Below, piece by piece: positions 52,426 through 60,819 of a DNA stretch of 64,000 nt. The first letter of the stretch is position 1, and each line of letters opens with the position of its first letter. The notes under the pieces were generated by a model that worked only from the letters and a program-made list of their open reading frames with translations, was not told where the DNA came from and did not search any database. The position numbers were made by a program, and so were the translations under genes. This DNA is from Halopseudomonas pelagia (GTDB lineage Bacteria; Pseudomonadota; Gammaproteobacteria; Pseudomonadales; Pseudomonadaceae): contig NZ_CP033116.1 in NCBI RefSeq assembly GCF_009497895.1, positions 434,001 to 498,000 of the forward strand, read 5' to 3'.

Positions 52426-53547
52426 ATGATCGAACTGGACACCACCCTGGCGCAGTACATCGTTGACCGTGCAATGGCCATCCTGCCGCATAACCTCAAT
52501 GTGATGGATACGCAGGGCATGATCATTGGCAGCGGCGACCCGACGCGACTGCATACCCGCCACGAAGGGGCGCAACTGGTACTGGCCAACCAGCGTGTGG
52601 TGGAGATCGACGCCGAGGCCGCCGCCTGCCTGCTAGGGGTCCGCGCGGGAGTGAATCTGCCGCTTATGCACGAAGGGCGGTTGATAGGGGTGCTGGGCAT
52701 TACCGGCGATCCAGAGCAGGTTCGGCCGCTGGCCGAATTGCTGCGGATGACCGCGGAGATGCTGGTGGAGCAGCGAGCTTCATATGCCGAGCGGCAGTGG
52801 CATAACCAGCAGCAGGAGACCTGGCTCACGCACCTGCTGGATGATGGCTATTCTCTCGGCCGCCTGCAGATTGATACCGAGCATCTGGGTCTGGCCCTGG
52901 CCTGGCCGCGGCAGGCCTGCCTGCTGAGTCTTGCCCGGGAAGCTGACAGCGCCACTACGCAGGCGCAGTTGATCATGCAGATGCGCGAGCGGCATCCCCA
53001 GCATGTGGTCCTGCCACTGGGAGCCAACGCTGTGCTGTGGTTGCGCTCGCCGCTGAATGCCGCGGCTGATCATGCCTGGCTCGAGCAGGCTGACCGGCGG
53101 CACTGGCCACTACGCCGTGTGCATACTGCGGAGCCGGTCGAATCATTGGCCGATCTGCGCCAAGCCTGTCAGGCGCTCCTGGACTTGCGCGATTTTGCCG
53201 AAGACCTGGCGCTGCCCAGGCGGTATCTGGCGCTGGAGGATTTTCGCCTCACTGCTTTACTGCATGCCCAGCGCGAGTCCTGGACCGTCAGGCAACTGTT
53301 GGCACCCCTTGAGCGCCTGCGCTTGGCGGATGCGCAGGACGTCTTGCTGGATACCTTGCGGGTTTGGCTGGCGCACGACGGCTCGGCGCAATTCAGTGCC
53401 GCGCAGCTCGGCATTCATCGTAATACGCTACGCTACAGATTGGAGCGCATCGGGCAGCTCAGCGCGCTTGACCTGAGCAGGGCCGATCACCGCATGCAGC
53501 TGGCGCTGAGCATGGCGTTGCAAGGTGAATGGCGATCGGCCGAGTAA
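52426..53547 (+). CDS. cdaR: CdaR-family sugar diacid / glycerate regulator
   Basis: 373-residue activator of the CdaR family. The N-terminal diacid-recognition domain covers about 3-135 (QYIVDRAMAILPHNLNVMDTQGMIIGSGDPTR, in parts). A middle GGDEF-like degenerate domain follows, and a C-terminal PucR/HTH_30 helix-turn-helix lies around AQLGIHRNTLRYRLERIGQLSALDL-like sequence (about 327-350). In E. coli CdaR activates glucarate, galactarate and glycerate genes. Here it precedes a GntP permease and glycerate kinase, so glycerate use is the likely target. Confidence 0.9.
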   Translation: MIELDTTLAQYIVDRAMAILPHNLNVMDTQGMIIGSGDPTRLHTRHEGAQLVLANQRVVEIDAEAAACLLGVRAGVNLPLMHEGRLIGVLGITGDPEQVRPLAELLRMTAEMLVEQRASYAERQWHNQQQETWLTHLLDDGYSLGRLQIDTEHLGLALAWPRQACLLSLAREADSATTQAQLIMQMRERHPQHVVLPLGANAVLWLRSPLNAAADHAWLEQADRRHWPLRRVHTAEPVESLADLRQACQALLDLRDFAEDLALPRRYLALEDFRLTALLHAQRESWTVRQLLAPLERLRLADAQDVLLDTLRVWLAHDGSAQFSAAQLGIHRNTLRYRLERIGQLSALDLSRADHRMQLALSMALQGEWRSAE

Positions 53548-53548
53548 T

Positions 53549-53562
53549 TGTGCAACTGCACA
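53549..53562. promoter_or_regulatory. TGTGCA palindrome upstream of the permease (candidate CdaR site)
   Basis: TGTGCA AC TGCACA, a perfect 14-bp palindrome starting at the end of cdaR, 120 bases before the permease ATG. The half-site recurs at 53598. Confidence 0.5.
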
Positions 53563-53597
53563 GTATTTTATCTGCGGGGGCGCTATCGGGTGTTGCC

Positions 53598-53617
53598 TGT
53601 GCATAAGGATTTTGCAC
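53598..53617. promoter_or_regulatory. Second TGTGCA/TGCAC inverted pair
   Basis: GTGCA (53599-53603) and TGCAC (53613-53617) repeat the half-sites of the palindrome at 53549 with a wider gap. Two such sites in a 134-base spacer suggest a regulated promoter. Confidence 0.4.
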
Positions 53618-53681
53618 GGCGGCTGGGCGACAATGTTGGGCTGCGTATCCCACCCCTCAGACAATAATAAGGAGTTCGGTC

Positions 53682-55040
53682 ATGGGTCTTGTTCTGATTC
53701 TGGTCGCCCTGGTCGTCTTTATCGTGTTGGCGACCACTCGCTTCAAGCTGCATCCGTTCCTGGCCCTGCTCGCCGCCGCCTTGTTGGCCGGTTTTGCCTA
53801 TCAGGTGCCGGCGATGGAAATCGTCAAACACATCACCACCGGCTTCGGTGGGATCCTCGGTTATATCGGCATCGTTATCGCCTTTGGCACCATCATCGGG
53901 GTGATCCTTGAGCGCAGCGGTGCCGCCATCACCATGGCGGAAACCGTGATCCGCTTACTGGGCGAGCGCTTCCCCACCCTGACCATGTCGATCATCGGCT
54001 ATCTGGTATCCATTCCGGTGTTCTGCGACTCCGGTTACGTGATCCTCAACTCGCTCAAGAACGCCCTGGCGGCGCGGATGAAAATTTCCGTTATTGCCAT
54101 GAGTGTGGCGTTGGCCACCGGTTTGTATGCCTCGCATACTTTCGTCCCGCCCACGCCGGGCCCGATCGCGGCTGCGGGTAATCTGGGGCTGGAATCCAGC
54201 CTGGGGCTGGTGATTCTGGTCGGTCTGTTTGTCTCGGCGGTCACCGCATTGGCCGGGATGTGGTGGGCCAACCGGTTTATTGGCAAGGATATTCCGCTGG
54301 AGGAGGATGGCGCGCCCATCATGGCCAGCGAAGACTATCAACAGATGCGCGATAGTTACGGTGTGCTGCCCAGCGTCGGCAAAGCCTTTGCGCCGATCTT
54401 CGTGCCCATCGGCCTGATCTGCCTGGGTACCCTGGCCAACCTCCCGGCCAAGCCCGTCGGCGAAGGCTTTATTTACACCGTCATGGCCTTTCTCGGTCAG
54501 CCAGTCATCGCGCTGGCCGTCGGTCTGGGCCTGGCCTGTACGCTGCTGAAATCGGACAACAAGCGCCAGGAGTTTCATGATCGGGTGGTCGAGGGCATCC
54601 TCGCCGCTGCGCCCATCCTGCTGATTACCGGTGCCGGCGGTGCCTTCGGCGCAGTGCTCAAAGTCACGCCGCTGGGCGACTACCTTGGGGAAACGCTGTC
54701 GGCACTGGGCATCGGTTTGTTTATGCCGTTCCTGGTGGCTGCAGCGCTGAAATCGGCGCAGGGCTCGACTACCGTGGCGCTGGTTGCGACCTCGGCGCTG
54801 GTGGCACCGATGCTTGGCCAGTTGGGCCTGGATAGCGAAATGGGCCGGGTGCTGACAGTAATGGCCATCGGCGCCGGCTCGATGACCGTATCGCATGCCA
54901 ATGACAGCTTCTTCTGGGTGGTCACCCAGTTCAGCCGCATGAGCGTCGCCACGGCGTACAAGGCTCAGACCATGGCCACCTTGATTCAGGGGCTGACCGG
55001 TATGCTGACCGTTTGGCTGCTTAGCCTGATCCTGCTGTGA
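53682..55040 (+). CDS. GntP-family permease (probable glycerate or sugar-acid:H+ symporter)
   Basis: 452-residue inner-membrane transporter with about 12-14 hydrophobic segments across its length. The family features are STTVALVATSALVAPML near 362-378, GAGSMTVSHANDSFFWVVTQFS near 405-426, and the early IPVFCDSGYVILNSL. GntP members carry gluconate or related hydroxy acids. Its coupling to a glycerate kinase (overlapping start) and to CdaR points to D-glycerate as the substrate, but this is inference. AAGGAG seven bases upstream is the ribosome binding site. Confidence 0.9.
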   Translation: MGLVLILVALVVFIVLATTRFKLHPFLALLAAALLAGFAYQVPAMEIVKHITTGFGGILGYIGIVIAFGTIIGVILERSGAAITMAETVIRLLGERFPTLTMSIIGYLVSIPVFCDSGYVILNSLKNALAARMKISVIAMSVALATGLYASHTFVPPTPGPIAAAGNLGLESSLGLVILVGLFVSAVTALAGMWWANRFIGKDIPLEEDGAPIMASEDYQQMRDSYGVLPSVGKAFAPIFVPIGLICLGTLANLPAKPVGEGFIYTVMAFLGQPVIALAVGLGLACTLLKSDNKRQEFHDRVVEGILAAAPILLITGAGGAFGAVLKVTPLGDYLGETLSALGIGLFMPFLVAAALKSAQGSTTVALVATSALVAPMLGQLGLDSEMGRVLTVMAIGAGSMTVSHANDSFFWVVTQFSRMSVATAYKAQTMATLIQGLTGMLTVWLLSLILL

Positions 55041-56182
55041 GCAAAGCGATGAAAGTCATCATCGCCCCGGACTCATTCAAAGAGAGTCTGAGCGCCAACG
55101 CCGTCGCTGAAGCTATTGCCGCAGGCTGGGCGAGCGTCTATCCGGAGGCGGAAATCGGGCTATTTCCAATGGCCGATGGCGGCGAGGGGACGGTGGACGC
55201 GGTACTGGCTGCCACCGGAGGCGAGCGCCGCGAGGCGCTGGTCCAAGGCCCGTTGGGGGAGCCGGTCAGCGCCCACTGGGGTTGGCTGGGTGATGGCCAG
55301 GCGGTGATCGAAATGGCCTCTGCCAGCGGCTTGCATTGTGTGCCCAGCGAGCAGCGCGATGCTTTCAAAGCCAGCAGTTTCGGCACCGGGCAACTCATCG
55401 CAGCCGCACTGAATGCGGGCGCTACGCGGATTATTCTGGGTCTGGGTGGCAGCGCAACCAACGATGCGGGTACTGGCTTGTTGGCAGCCCTGGGCGCTCG
55501 TTTTCTGAATAACCAGGATCAGCCCCTCGCTCCGGGTGGGGGCGCCTTGCAGGCGTTGCACTACATCGATCTGGATGGTCTGGACGCGCGGCTGGACCGC
55601 GTGGAATTCATGGTGGCGGCTGACGTCGACAACCCTCTGTGTGGGCCCCGCGGCGCCTCGCATGTGTTCGGGCCGCAGAAAGGTGCCAGCGCAGAACAGG
55701 TGGAGCAGTTGGACCGGGCGTTGGGCCATTTTGCCAACGTATTGGCCAAGACCATCAGTGTCGATTTACGCCATGAGCCTGGCGTGGGCGCTGCTGGCGG
55801 GCTGGGGTTCGCTGCTGCCGCGGTGCTGCACGCGCGGTTTCGTCCGGGGATTGAGCTGGTGGCCGAGCTGTCGGGTTTGGCGCAAGCCGTTCAAGGCGCG
55901 GATCTGGTGATTACCGGCGAAGGCCGGCTGGATGGCCAGAGCCTGCACGGCAAGACGCCGGTAGGTGTGGCGCGCATCGCCAAAGCGGCGGGAGTGCCGG
56001 TTATCGCCCTGGCCGGGAGCCTTGGTGAAGGATATCAACGGCTTTATGAGGCAGGTATCGATGCGGCGTTCAGCCTGACGCCGGGGCCTATGGTACTCCA
56101 GGAAGCGATGGCGGGCGCAGCTTCGCAGTTGCAGGCCCGTGCTGCTGACATTGCGCGTCTTTGGCGGGTCGCCAGGGGCTGA
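55037..56182 (+). CDS. Glycerate kinase (GlxK/GarK type)
   Basis: 381 residues. It phosphorylates D-glycerate, probably to 2-phosphoglycerate as is usual for this class. Family motifs are VIIAPDSFKESLSANAVAEAI (about 7-27), MADGGEGTVDAVLAA, LGLGGSATNDAGTGLLAALG and LVITGEGRLDGQSLHGKTPVGVA (in parts). The start overlaps the permease stop (GTGA at 55037); ATG 55049 is an alternative. It is the last gene of the cdaR module. Confidence 0.94.
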   Translation: MSKAMKVIIAPDSFKESLSANAVAEAIAAGWASVYPEAEIGLFPMADGGEGTVDAVLAATGGERREALVQGPLGEPVSAHWGWLGDGQAVIEMASASGLHCVPSEQRDAFKASSFGTGQLIAAALNAGATRIILGLGGSATNDAGTGLLAALGARFLNNQDQPLAPGGGALQALHYIDLDGLDARLDRVEFMVAADVDNPLCGPRGASHVFGPQKGASAEQVEQLDRALGHFANVLAKTISVDLRHEPGVGAAGGLGFAAAAVLHARFRPGIELVAELSGLAQAVQGADLVITGEGRLDGQSLHGKTPVGVARIAKAAGVPVIALAGSLGEGYQRLYEAGIDAAFSLTPGPMVLQEAMAGAASQLQARAADIARLWRVARG

Positions 56183-56298
56183 CATTAACAACTCCCAATA
56201 TCCAGGTGTTTTAGCCAGCGATGGAGTGGGCGGCTACCGGAAAAGCGGTAGGTAATAGACAATAGCTGCCCACAACATTGGATATTCGAGATCTGTTA

Positions 56299-57027
56299 AT
56301 GGAGCAACGGGGCGTATTGCTGAGCTGGGATGACGGCAAGGGATTTGGTTTTATTCAACCGGAAAACGGCGGCACCAAGCTGTTTGTGCATATTTCGGTT
56401 ATGCGCGGAGACGCTCGTCCGAGTCAGGGTGACACCGTGCTGTATCTGGCAGGCAAGGATGCAAAAGGACGGTTGCGGGCTACTCATATGCGCGGGGAAG
56501 GGCTGAGCCTCGATCGTCCCGCTATTCGGCGCAAGCCCAAGGAGCCATCAGGCCTTCCGCCTGCTGGCAGGGCGAGCAAGCCCGCTACAACAGGTCGCTC
56601 TGCCACTGCAAGGAAAGTGGCAGTTCGGCGTAGCGCTTCCGTTCAGTATCAGTTGCCGAAGCTGATGGCCTGGTTGGCGCTATGCCTTCTGCCGTTGATC
56701 GGTTCATTGCAGATGCTGAATGGGCAGGGCTGGATCTTGCCACTGGCGGCCTATGGCGGCGTCAGCCTAATTAGCCTGTTTCTGTATTGGTCAGACAAAC
56801 GTGCCGCCGAGCAGTCGCTGCAGCGGACGCCGGAAAAGGTTTTGCACCTGTCGGAGTTTTTAGGCGGTTGGCCCGGGGCGCTTATTGCGCAGCAGGTGCT
56901 GCGTCACAAGACCCGCAAGGCCTCCTACCAGCAGCTATGCTGGCTGATCATTCTCGCCCACCAGCTGTTCTGGGTGGACTGGGTACTACTCGATAGCCGC
57001 TACCTGCTGCAACTGCTGGGGAATTGA
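56299..57027 (+). CDS. Cold-shock domain / DUF1294 membrane fusion protein
   Basis: 242 residues from ATG 56299. An N-terminal cold-shock domain (about 1-68) has the RNA-binding pattern KGFGFIQPENGGTKLFVHIS. A basic Arg/Lys/Pro-rich linker follows (about 75-120). The C-terminal DUF1294 domain has three or four membrane helices, including LYWSDKRAAEQSLQRTPEKVLHLSEFLGGWPGALIAQQ (in parts), the DUF1294 signature. This fusion is known in proteobacteria; its role is not. It ends 3 bases from the convergent ybiT stop. Confidence 0.85.
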   Translation: MEQRGVLLSWDDGKGFGFIQPENGGTKLFVHISVMRGDARPSQGDTVLYLAGKDAKGRLRATHMRGEGLSLDRPAIRRKPKEPSGLPPAGRASKPATTGRSATARKVAVRRSASVQYQLPKLMAWLALCLLPLIGSLQMLNGQGWILPLAAYGGVSLISLFLYWSDKRAAEQSLQRTPEKVLHLSEFLGGWPGALIAQQVLRHKTRKASYQQLCWLIILAHQLFWVDWVLLDSRYLLQLLGN

Positions 57028-57030
57028 AAC

Positions 57031-58620
57031 TCAGACCGCAACGCCCAGCTCACGAAGGTAGTCGTCGTAGCTGCCGTTGAAGTCGGTCACGCCGTTTTCG
57101 TTCAGCTCGATGATGCGGGTCGCCAGGCTGGAGACGAATTCGCGGTCATGGCTGACGAAGATCAGCGTGCCGGGGTAGTTTTCCAGCGCCAGGTTCAACG
57201 CTTCGATGGATTCCATGTCCAGGTGGTTGGTCGGCTCGTCCATGATCATCACGTTGGGGTTCTTCAGGATCAGCTTGCCGAACAGCATGCGGCCCTGCTC
57301 GCCACCGGATATCACCTTCACCGATTTCAGAATGTCATCGTTGGAAAACAGCATGCGCCCGAGGGTGCCGCGCACCAATTGCTCGCCGCCGGTGGTCCAC
57401 TGCGACATCCAGTCAAACAGGGTCCAGTCGTTCTTGAAGTCATCAGCGTGTTCCTGGGCAAAGTAGCCCAGATCGGCGCTTTCCGCCCACTTGACCGTGC
57501 CGGCCATCGGCGTCAGTTCATTGACCAGAGTACGCAGCAGCGTCGTCTTGCCGATGCCGTTTGGCCCGATGATCGCCACGCGCTCACCGGCTTCGATCTG
57601 CAGGCTGAGATTCTTGAACAGCGGCTTGCCGTCAAAGCCCTGGCTGACGTGATCGAGGATCACCGCCTGGCGGTGCAGCTTCTTGTTCTGGTCGAAGCGG
57701 ATAAACGGGCTGATCCGGCTCGAGGGCTTGACCTCGTCCAACTGGATCTTGTCGATCTGCTTGGCGCGGCTGGTCGCCTGCTTGGCCTTGGAGGCGTTGG
57801 CGGAGAAGCGGCTGACGAAGGTTTGCAATTCGGCGATTTGCGCCTTCTTCTTGGCGTTGTCCGAGAGCAGGCGTTCACGCGCCTGGGTCGCGGCCATCAT
57901 GTACTCATCATAGTTGCCCGGGAACAGACGCAGCTCGCAGAAATCCAGGTCAGCCATATGCGTGCACACGCTGTTGAGGAAGTGGCGATCGTGGGAAATG
58001 ATGATCATGGTGCTGTTACGCGAGGTCAGAATGCTTTCCAGCCAGCGGATGGTATTGATATCCAGGTGGTTGGTTGGCTCGTCCAGCAGCAGGACTTCCG
58101 GATCGGAAAACAAAGCCTGTGCCAGCAATACACGCAATTTCCAACCCGGAGCGACTTCGCTCATCGGGCCGTTGTGCTGCTCCAGAGGAATGCCCAGGCC
58201 CAGCAGCAATTCGCCGGCACGGGCCTCGGCGGTATAGCCGTCCATTTCGGCAAATTCGGTCTCCAGGTCGGCGACTTTCATGCCGTCCTCTTCGCTCATC
58301 TCCGGCAGAGAATAAATGCGGTCGCGCTCGGCGTGTACCTGCCACAATTCTTCGTGGCCCATGATCACGGTGTTCAACACCGTGAATTCTTCATAGGCGA
58401 ACTGGTCCTGGCGCAGCTTGCCCAGGCGTACATTGGGCTCGAGCATGACCTGGCCACCGGAGGGCTCCAGATCGCCGCCAAGAATTTTCATGAATGTCGA
58501 CTTGCCGCTGCCGTTGGCGCCGATCAGACCGTAACGGTTACCCCCGCCGAATTTGACAGACACGTTTTCAAACAGCGGCTTGGCGCCGAATTGCATGGTG
58601 ATATTGGCGGTGGAGATCAC
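57031..58620 (-). CDS. ybiT: ABC-F family ATPase YbiT
   Basis: Soluble ABC-F protein of 529 residues with two ATPase domains, thought to act on ribosomes. I start it at GTG 58620 ([20 protein letters not shown]), with AGGA upstream, giving the same length as E. coli YbiT. Walker A motifs are GANGSGKST (about 36) and GPNGIGKTT (about 355), and the signature and Walker B pair is [32 protein letters not shown] (in parts). The inter-domain linker near [25 protein letters not shown] is YbiT-like. Confidence 0.93.
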   Translation of the reverse strand: MISTANITMQFGAKPLFENVSVKFGGGNRYGLIGANGSGKSTFMKILGGDLEPSGGQVMLEPNVRLGKLRQDQFAYEEFTVLNTVIMGHEELWQVHAERDRIYSLPEMSEEDGMKVADLETEFAEMDGYTAEARAGELLLGLGIPLEQHNGPMSEVAPGWKLRVLLAQALFSDPEVLLLDEPTNHLDINTIRWLESILTSRNSTMIIISHDRHFLNSVCTHMADLDFCELRLFPGNYDEYMMAATQARERLLSDNAKKKAQIAELQTFVSRFSANASKAKQATSRAKQIDKIQLDEVKPSSRISPFIRFDQNKKLHRQAVILDHVSQGFDGKPLFKNLSLQIEAGERVAIIGPNGIGKTTLLRTLVNELTPMAGTVKWAESADLGYFAQEHADDFKNDWTLFDWMSQWTTGGEQLVRGTLGRMLFSNDDILKSVKVISGGEQGRMLFGKLILKNPNVMIMDEPTNHLDMESIEALNLALENYPGTLIFVSHDREFVSSLATRIIELNENGVTDFNGSYDDYLRELGVAV

Positions 58621-58690
58621 AATAGAGTCCTGCGAAGAGCAAATGGAGTGGCCGCAGACGAGGCGCAAGGTGAGCGCAGCAGTAAAGCGG

Positions 58691-58716
58691 GCCGCATATT
58701 GTACTGACTATGCGGC
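58691..58716. promoter_or_regulatory. Inverted repeat in the ybiT upstream region
   Basis: GCCGCATA and TATGCGGC, perfect 8-bp arms with a 10-base centre, about 70 bases upstream of the ybiT GTG. It could be an operator or an RNA hairpin in the ybiT leader. Confidence 0.4.
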
Positions 58717-58727
58717 ACAAGTGACAG

Positions 58728-58750
58728 GGCTGGCCGTCGGACGGCCAGCC
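58728..58750. terminator. Hairpin after the cytochrome b561 gene
   Basis: GGCTGGCCG, TCGGA, CGGCCAGCC (58728-58750), a perfect stem nine bases beyond the cytochrome stop on the minus strand. The following sequence has only scattered T residues, so it is a weak terminator candidate. Confidence 0.55.
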
Positions 58751-58759
58751 GGAGGGGAC

Positions 58760-59302
58760 TCAGTCGCGCAGTTTGCTGATCATGCGTGGGAGTACGTTCT
58801 CGATGGGGTGCCGGCGGTGATATAAGGTCATGCCGATGTGGCCGACAATCATCGCCAGCAGCGTCCAGCCAAGCCAGCCATGCAGCAGATTGCCTGGCGC
58901 GGTAAGCGCTTCTATCTCTCCTTCGAATCCGGCCATTAGCTGCAGGCCGAATGCGGCGAATTCGCGGCCTGAGCCGTACTGACGCAATAGCGCCAGGAGC
59001 GGGATGATCAGCATCAGTGCGTACAGCGCCAGGTGACCCAGCCGGGCCGCAATGCTCAAAGACGGCGGCCGTTGACGAAGATTGATCAACGCCCAGAGCA
59101 CTCTGAGCAGAATCAATGTCATTAGCAAGGTGCCGACAGCCTTGTGGGTGCCCCAGGTAAACTCGTCCAGCGCAGAATCTTCCATCAGTACCCGTACCGC
59201 GGTGGTGAAAAACTGCCACCCAAGCAAGAGCGCCATGCCCCAGTGCAATGCGCGGCTTATCAACCCGTAGCGATAAGTGGAATCCGGAATGATTGAAGAC
59301 AT
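58760..59302 (-). CDS. Cytochrome b561-family di-haem membrane protein
   Basis: 180 residues with four membrane helices (about 15-33, 50-67, 85-105 and 140-162). The haem-ligand histidines are in SRALHWGMALL, WGTHKAVGTLL, LLHGWLGWTLL and VGHIGMTLYHRR. Members transfer electrons at the inner membrane, for example from ubiquinol to superoxide in E. coli CybB. I start it at ATG 59302 (MSSIIPDSTYRYG), where similarity begins. Confidence 0.88.
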   Translation of the reverse strand: MSSIIPDSTYRYGLISRALHWGMALLLGWQFFTTAVRVLMEDSALDEFTWGTHKAVGTLLMTLILLRVLWALINLRQRPPSLSIAARLGHLALYALMLIIPLLALLRQYGSGREFAAFGLQLMAGFEGEIEALTAPGNLLHGWLGWTLLAMIVGHIGMTLYHRRHPIENVLPRMISKLRD

Positions 59303-59386
59303 TGGCAGTTCTGCTGTGTAGGGAGTAATGGCTAAAAATACCATTGTTGCTCGACTGCTGCACGGCCATCAGCAGCCGCAAAGGGT

Positions 59387-60583
59387 TCAGAGCGGCTTCA
59401 CTTCAGCCCTGATGCGTGCGGGAAGGGTGATCCTGAAGGAGATGACCCCATTGCTCTGCTGCACGCTCAGGTGGCCCTCGTGTGCCTGGACGATGCGCGA
59501 GGCGACAAACAGCCCGATACCCAGTTGCTTGCTGGGTTGCGAGGTGGTGTCATCCCCGCCCCGATGCGGGCTGAGCATGGAGCCAAGTTGCTCGGGGGGC
59601 AGGGTGGGGGCATAGTTGCTGACCTCCATCTCAACATCTCGAGTAAGCGGATTGCCAGCCATGGTGACGCTGAGTGGCGTGCCGGGAGTGGCGTATTGTA
59701 TGGCGTTGTTCGACAGGTGCCTGAATGCTTCGATCATTTTTTCGGGATCGATCATTACTTGAAGATCGGTATCGATACTGGCTTGCAGGTTCAGTTGCGG
59801 CGCTGAGTTGCGCAGTCGACTGATCTCACTTGCTATCAGGTTGGATATATTGGTCGGGGCTGTATTCAGCCGAGGACTCTCGCCACCATGTAGCCGGTTG
59901 ACTTCCAGTACACGCTGGATCTGCTGCAGCATATTCTCACTGGCTGCATTGATATGCTCACGCAGTTCGGTGCTGCGCTGGTCGTGAGGTTTGAGCAAAG
60001 CGGCGGACATGCTGATTGACTGCAACGGATTACACAGTCCGTGGCCCAGGGTGGAGATCAGGCGGCGTTGCTTGGCGCCAAACGCTTTCGCTTGCGCCAA
60101 GCTGATTTCCAGCACCTCATGACGCAGCGTTTCTGCCAGAAATACTTCCTGCTCTGTCCAGTCGGAAGCGGATTCAGCGCTGCGAAACCAGCAAAGCCAG
60201 CCATTGGATTGACGATCGAATGGCAATGCCAGCACTTTTATGGCTGCGGGTCTTTCAGCTTCCCCGAGATCGTCTTGCCAATCCAGTTGATAGCTGCATT
60301 GCTGCGGCGTCTTTCGCACCAACTCATTCATCAACTGTCGCGCTGATGCCTCATTGTGGTCGAATAGCCGGCCGTCCTCTAGCAAGCGAATCTCGCCCGC
60401 CAGGCCGACAGCAGCTCCGTCACAGGGGAGCAGATCGGCAATATTCAAATTTGGCTCGCATAGAGCGGCAAGCAAGTCATGGCTGCGTTTCAATTGCGAC
60501 ACCAGCGTGCTGAGTTTCTCGGTATTAGCTTCCGTAGGCTGAGTGCGGAACAGCGTTTCATGCATGGTAATTCCGTGATCCAT
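59387..60583 (-). CDS. Phytochrome-like sensor histidine kinase lacking the chromophore module
   Basis: 398 residues from ATG 60583 (GGAG six bases upstream). About 35-165 resembles a bacteriophytochrome PHY domain: DLLPCDGAAVGLAGEIRLLE, then VLALPFDRQSNGWLCWFRSA, after which the long tongue (the usual PRxSF loop) appears deleted and the chain resumes at DWTEQEV. No PAS or GAF biliverdin-binding domain precedes it. The HisKA box is GHGLCNPLQSISMSA with H181. In the ATPase domain the N box is LSNNAIQYA and the G box is QLGIGLFVASRI, while the usual DxGxG is altered to SNYAPT. It is divergent from the CheB-CheR-PAS-kinase gene. Confidence 0.75.
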   Translation of the reverse strand: MDHGITMHETLFRTQPTEANTEKLSTLVSQLKRSHDLLAALCEPNLNIADLLPCDGAAVGLAGEIRLLEDGRLFDHNEASARQLMNELVRKTPQQCSYQLDWQDDLGEAERPAAIKVLALPFDRQSNGWLCWFRSAESASDWTEQEVFLAETLRHEVLEISLAQAKAFGAKQRRLISTLGHGLCNPLQSISMSAALLKPHDQRSTELREHINAASENMLQQIQRVLEVNRLHGGESPRLNTAPTNISNLIASEISRLRNSAPQLNLQASIDTDLQVMIDPEKMIEAFRHLSNNAIQYATPGTPLSVTMAGNPLTRDVEMEVSNYAPTLPPEQLGSMLSPHRGGDDTTSQPSKQLGIGLFVASRIVQAHEGHLSVQQSNGVISFRITLPARIRAEVKPL

Positions 60584-60819
60584 CAATAGCTCCGTTTGAT
60601 ATTAGCCTGGTGTGCCGTTTAAGCAGTTGAAAAAGGGGCTCTTATCTGTTGTGACTGGCAGGTCTGACTATCGTTCAGGTGGTTTGCTGGGTACCCTTGG
60701 GAAAGTTGTTTTATGATAAGCGCTTGCAGTTTCTGTGACGGGAACCACTCCGGCAGTTGAGAATCGGATATTTCAGGTTGGGGCAGGCAATGCATGAGTT
60801 TTATTGAGCAGAGGATGTA

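Noticed and set aside
57148..58707. 519-codon open frame on the plus strand
   Set aside because: Antisense to ybiT, which is clearly the real gene; the shadow product is low-complexity and His/Gln/Val-rich as such shadows usually are.
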